This document shows, piece by piece, positions 32,664 to 35,434 of a stretch of DNA of 35,434 nucleotides (position 1 is the stretch's first letter; each line of letters opens with the position of its first letter). The notes below the pieces were generated by a model. It worked only from the letters and a program-made list of their open reading frames with translations. It was not told the origin of the DNA and did no database searches. The position numbers and the translations under genes are program-made. The stretch is from an uncultured Clostridium sp. (GTDB lineage: Bacteria > Bacillota > Clostridia > Clostridiales > Clostridiaceae), in assembly GCA_934755305.1 (NCBI GenBank), contig CAKVLD010000028.1, positions 1-35,434 on the forward strand, given 5' to 3'.

Positions 32664-34046
32664 ATGAATATTAAAAGATACGTAGGAGATAAGAAGTTTT
32701 ATGGTATGGTTTTGACTATAGCGATACCTATAATGATTCAGAATGGAATAACTAATTTTGTGAGTCTGCTTGATAATATAATGGTTGGACAGATTGGAAC
32801 TGAGCAAATGTCTGGTGTTGCTATAGTAAATCAACTTATATTTGTTTTTAATTTATGTATATTCGGAGCAATATCAGGTATAGGGATATTTGGAGCTCAG
32901 TTTTTTGGTAAGAAAGATTATGAAGGCGTAAGACAAACTTTTAGATTTAAAATGTTATTATGTTTAGCTTTAAGTATAATAGTTATTATGTTTTTTAAAG
33001 GCTTTAGTGAAGTACTTATTTCGCTATTTTTACATGATGGAAGTAATACAGGAGATATAAAGGAAACCTTATTTTTTGGAAAAGAATACTTGAATGTTAT
33101 GCTTTTAGGGCTTATTCCTTTTGCAATAAATCAAACTTATTCAAGTACATTAAGGGAAACAGGAGAAACAGTAATTCAAATGAAAGCAGGAATAGTTGCT
33201 GTTTTAGCTAACTTATGTATAAATTATGTTTTAATTTTTGGTAAGTTTGGAGCACCAGAGTTAGGTGTTATTGGAGCTGCTATTGGTACTGTTTTTTCTA
33301 GATTTATAGAATGTATTATTATAGTTACATGGACTCATAGAAATAAGATTAAGTATGCATTTATTAAGGGCGTATATTCAAGCATGTATATTCCTAAATC
33401 TTTAATTAAAAATATAGCAATTAAGGGAACTCCTCTTATGGTAAATGAATTTTTATGGGCTGCAGGAATGTCTATGCTTACTCAATGTTATTCAGTAAGA
33501 GGGTTAGCAGTTATTGCAGGGATAAATATAGCATCAACTATATCAAATTTATTTAGTATAGTATATATTTCTTGTGGAAGTTCAGTATCTATTATAATAG
33601 GTCAGCTTTTAGGAGCAGGAAAGATGGAAGAGGCAGAAGATAATGCTAGAAAGTTAATATTTTTTTCTGTAATGAGTTGTGTAGTAGTAGGCATACTTAT
33701 GGCAATTATTGCTCCGGCTTTTCCGAGTATTTACAATACTTCGGATGAAGTAAAAGATTTAGCTACTAAGTTTATTAAGATTTTAGCTTTGTGTATGCCA
33801 TTATCAGCCTTTACTAATGCTTCATATTTTACATTACGTTCAGGTGGAAAAACAGTAATTACTTTTCTATTTGATAGTATGTTTGTATGGATATGTAGTA
33901 TACCTGTAGCATTTGTATTATCTAGGTATACAAATTTAGATATAGTATTTATATATTTAATATGTCAGTGCTTAGAATTTATAAAATGTGTGATAGGATT
34001 CGTTTTGGTTAAAAGTGGAGTATGGATTCAAAATATAGTTGAATAA
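32664..34046 (+). CDS. MATE-family multidrug efflux transporter
   Basis: This 460-residue, 12-helix membrane protein belongs to the MATE (MOP superfamily) drug/sodium or proton antiporters. The N-terminal half has MVLTIAIPIMIQNGITNFVSLLDNIMVGQIGTEQMSGVAI, the classic MATE opening, and the two halves are related by the usual repeat (ITNFVSLLDN near 25; the second half begins near IAIKGTPLMVNEF, residue 250). The GAGGTG site is 6 nt before ATG 32664. It stands alone between terminators. Two inverted repeats upstream suggest local control, but no regulator gene is adjacent. Substrates unknown. Confidence 0.92.
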   Translation: MNIKRYVGDKKFYGMVLTIAIPIMIQNGITNFVSLLDNIMVGQIGTEQMSGVAIVNQLIFVFNLCIFGAISGIGIFGAQFFGKKDYEGVRQTFRFKMLLCLALSIIVIMFFKGFSEVLISLFLHDGSNTGDIKETLFFGKEYLNVMLLGLIPFAINQTYSSTLRETGETVIQMKAGIVAVLANLCINYVLIFGKFGAPELGVIGAAIGTVFSRFIECIIIVTWTHRNKIKYAFIKGVYSSMYIPKSLIKNIAIKGTPLMVNEFLWAAGMSMLTQCYSVRGLAVIAGINIASTISNLFSIVYISCGSSVSIIIGQLLGAGKMEEAEDNARKLIFFSVMSCVVVGILMAIIAPAFPSIYNTSDEVKDLATKFIKILALCMPLSAFTNASYFTLRSGGKTVITFLFDSMFVWICSIPVAFVLSRYTNLDIVFIYLICQCLEFIKCVIGFVLVKSGVWIQNIVE

Positions 34047-34074
34047 AAGTAATTAATATAGGTGAGTTTTTTAT

Positions 34075-34121
34075 AAAAGGTGTATATTCTTTAAATTTAT
34101 TTTAAGAAATATACACCTTTT
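34075..34121 (+). terminator. Terminator of the MATE gene
   Basis: AAAAGGTGTATATTCTT (34075-34091) and AAGAAATATACACCTTTT (34104-34121) form a long stem with one bulged base and are followed by ATTTTATAT. Confidence 0.88.
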
Positions 34122-34268
34122 ATTTTATATAATTTAGGTTTCTTAAGTTAAGATATAGCAATATAAATCAGTAAAATAGGATAAAAAACAAGGTATTATA
34201 AGAAAAGTTGAATGGAATTGTGAGGTGTTAGTGTTATACTAATCTAGAAAAAAATGAAAGGGGTGATA

Positions 34269-34308
34269 ATGGCTAAGGAAAGTATAAAGTGATATTTCAA
34301 AACAAGCG
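34269..34308 (+). pseudogene. Possible LacI-family regulator N-terminal remnant
   Basis: Behind a good AAAGGGG site, ATG 34269 encodes MAKESIK and then hits TGA (34290-34292). Skipping one base (T34290) restores DISKQA, giving MAKESIKDISKQA, which matches the start of LacI-family helix-turn-helix domains (M-x-x-x-x-IKDIA-x-x-A). Nothing of the family is seen beyond GCG 34306-34308. An extended -10 element TG-N-TATACT (34232-34240) lies about 29 bp upstream. The match is short, so chance cannot be excluded. The rest of 34122-34394 shows no other gene. Confidence 0.4.
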
Positions 34309-34394
34309 ATTAGGTATGCTTGTAATAATAAAAAAGGAAAGGAGTATGTCACAAGCTTTATGGTTTTTTGTAAGGTTTTGGCAATAGGAAGTAT

Positions 34395-35434
34395 ATGAGA
34401 ATACTGAAAAGAAGTTTATTACTATTATTATTTAGTTGTTTTATGTTTTTTGGATTAAAGTCTATGGATGTTACAGTTCAAGCAATTGAAGAAACAGCAT
34501 CTATATCGTATGCAAAAAATATGGAACCAGGTTGGAACCTTGGAAATACTTTTGATAGCGTTGATAGCTGGAGTGATAAAAGTAATCCAAACTGGGTAGA
34601 TCCAGGAGAAAATACTTGGGGAAATCCAAATGTTACAAAGGAACTTATTCATAGTATAAAAGAATCAGGTTTTAAGAGTATACGTATACCTTTTTCATGC
34701 TATTCACGTTTAGGTGCAGCTCCAGACTATAAAATTAAGCAATCATATTTAGACAGATATGCGGAAGTAGTTAATTGGGCTTTAGATGAAGGACTTTATG
34801 TTATTGTTGATCCATGTCATTATGATGTATATGCATTTTATAATAAAATAGGAACTGATGATGGCTCAGCATTAAGACAATATAAAGCAGTATGGACACA
34901 AGTTGCAAATTATTTTAAAGATTATTCAGATAAGCTATGTTTTGAACCTTTAAATGAACCTAGTTTTCAAGGAACTATGTCAGAACAAATTAAAATAAAT
35001 AATGAAGCGAATAAAATATTTTATGATATAGTTAGAAATTCAGGTGGAAATAATGCTAATAGAATGTTACTATTCCCTAATCTAAATACAAATGCAGGAA
35101 TTGAAGAAAGCCAAGGTAACTTTCAAAATATTTTAAGTATGAATGATAAAAATATAATTGCTACTTTTCATTACTATGGATATTGGCCATTTAGTGCTAA
35201 TATTGCTGGTACAACTACTTTTGATGAAAAAACAAAAAATCATGTTAATGAAGCTTTCGATATAATATACAATAACTTTATTGCAAAAGGAATTGGTGTT
35301 ATATGTGGAGAATATGGTGTACTTGGTACAGTGGGGACAACTGTTGAAATGGGTGAATACTTAAAGTATATGGAATATGTGGCTTCATATGGTCATGAAA
35401 AAGGAATGGCTATGGTTATTTGGGATTCTGGAGA
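34395..35434 (+). CDS. Secreted GH5 endo-beta-glucanase (partial, runs off window)
   Basis: ATG 34395 follows AGGAAG and opens a frame of 346 codons that continues past the window end. Residues 1-33 are a signal peptide (basic start, LLLLLFSCFMFFGL core, likely cut after VQA). The GH5 catalytic domain begins at ISYAKNMEPGWNLGNTFDS. The acid/base is Glu188 in EPLNEPS and the nucleophile is Glu306 in CGEYGV, with IRIPFS near 97-102 and HYYG near 258. The usual His-His pair of the family reads Cys141-His142 (DPCHYD). The enzyme should hydrolyse cellulose or mixed-linkage glucan outside the cell, feeding beta-glucosides to the PTS at 1722. A C-terminal binding or dockerin domain, if any, is outside the window. 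Confidence 0.9.
   Translation, partial: MRILKRSLLLLLFSCFMFFGLKSMDVTVQAIEETASISYAKNMEPGWNLGNTFDSVDSWSDKSNPNWVDPGENTWGNPNVTKELIHSIKESGFKSIRIPFSCYSRLGAAPDYKIKQSYLDRYAEVVNWALDEGLYVIVDPCHYDVYAFYNKIGTDDGSALRQYKAVWTQVANYFKDYSDKLCFEPLNEPSFQGTMSEQIKINNEANKIFYDIVRNSGGNNANRMLLFPNLNTNAGIEESQGNFQNILSMNDKNIIATFHYYGYWPFSANIAGTTTFDEKTKNHVNEAFDIIYNNFIAKGIGVICGEYGVLGTVGTTVEMGEYLKYMEYVASYGHEKGMAMVIWDSG

Noticed and set aside
34302..34323. ACAAGC / GCTTGT dyad before the GH5 gene as an operator
   Set aside because: The 6-bp arms overlap the apparent LacI remnant and nothing else supports a regulator site.
1..35434. CRISPR array, tRNA, rRNA or prophage genes
   Set aside because: No regularly spaced repeats, cloverleaf sequences, rRNA segments or phage structural proteins were recognised on either strand.

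Overview
The window reads as chromosome from a low-GC, motile, saccharolytic Firmicute, most likely Clostridium sensu stricto. The basis is very AT-rich coding sequence with strong AGGAGG-type ribosome binding sites, a beta-glucoside PTS, SulP and ECF transporters of firmicute type, an S-box (SAM-I) riboswitch, a methyl-accepting chemotaxis protein and secreted plant-glucan hydrolases. No rRNA, tRNA, CRISPR array or prophage was seen. Genus and species are inference.

Layout. 1-567: 5' part of an insertion-sequence transposase (minus strand) next to the last 43 codons of a GH16 beta-glucanase. 696-5048: LysR regulator divergent from a beta-glucoside PTS permease and 6-phospho-beta-glucosidase. 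5304-9065: SulP anion transporter with an unusual C-terminal extension, then a YjeM-like APC permease. 9119-14003: PilZ-containing cellulose-synthase-like glycosyltransferase, divergent from a TPR-GT2-methyltransferase fusion and a second small glycosyltransferase; the latter pair has a sigma-28-like promoter. 14057-15437 (minus): small kinase-like protein, apparently starting at ATA, followed 4 nt later by a calcineurin-like phosphoesterase. 15550-19067: SAM riboswitch and terminator controlling an ECF transporter whose S component and two ATPases are one polypeptide, followed by EcfT. 19261-21387: remnant of a GntP permease, glycerate kinase, and a Cys-rich helical protein. 21479-24394: LysR/ferredoxin-nitroreductase operon divergent from a flavodoxin-like reductase with a zinc ribbon. 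24555-26426: orphan ParA ATPase, overlapping partner gene, and a UPF0158 protein. 26694-29382: TRAP transporter operon with two in-frame TAA codons and a deletion fusing DctQ to DctM. 29646-31703: chemoreceptor with a sigma-28-like promoter. 31769-32444: frameshifted SH3/L,D-transpeptidase. 32664-34046: MATE efflux pump. 34269-35434: apparent LacI-family remnant, then a GH5 glucanase running off the window.

Two themes link the loci. One is beta-glucan use: GH16 relic, GH5 enzyme, and PTS with phospho-beta-glucosidase. The other is decay: the GH16, GntP, TRAP, L,D-transpeptidase and LacI genes all carry lesions, and the kinase start codon may be another. Intact parts of best interest are the SAM-controlled ECF fusion, the kinase/phosphoesterase pair, the ParA module, the SulP extension, and matching sigma-28-like promoters on the glycosyltransferase and chemoreceptor genes.
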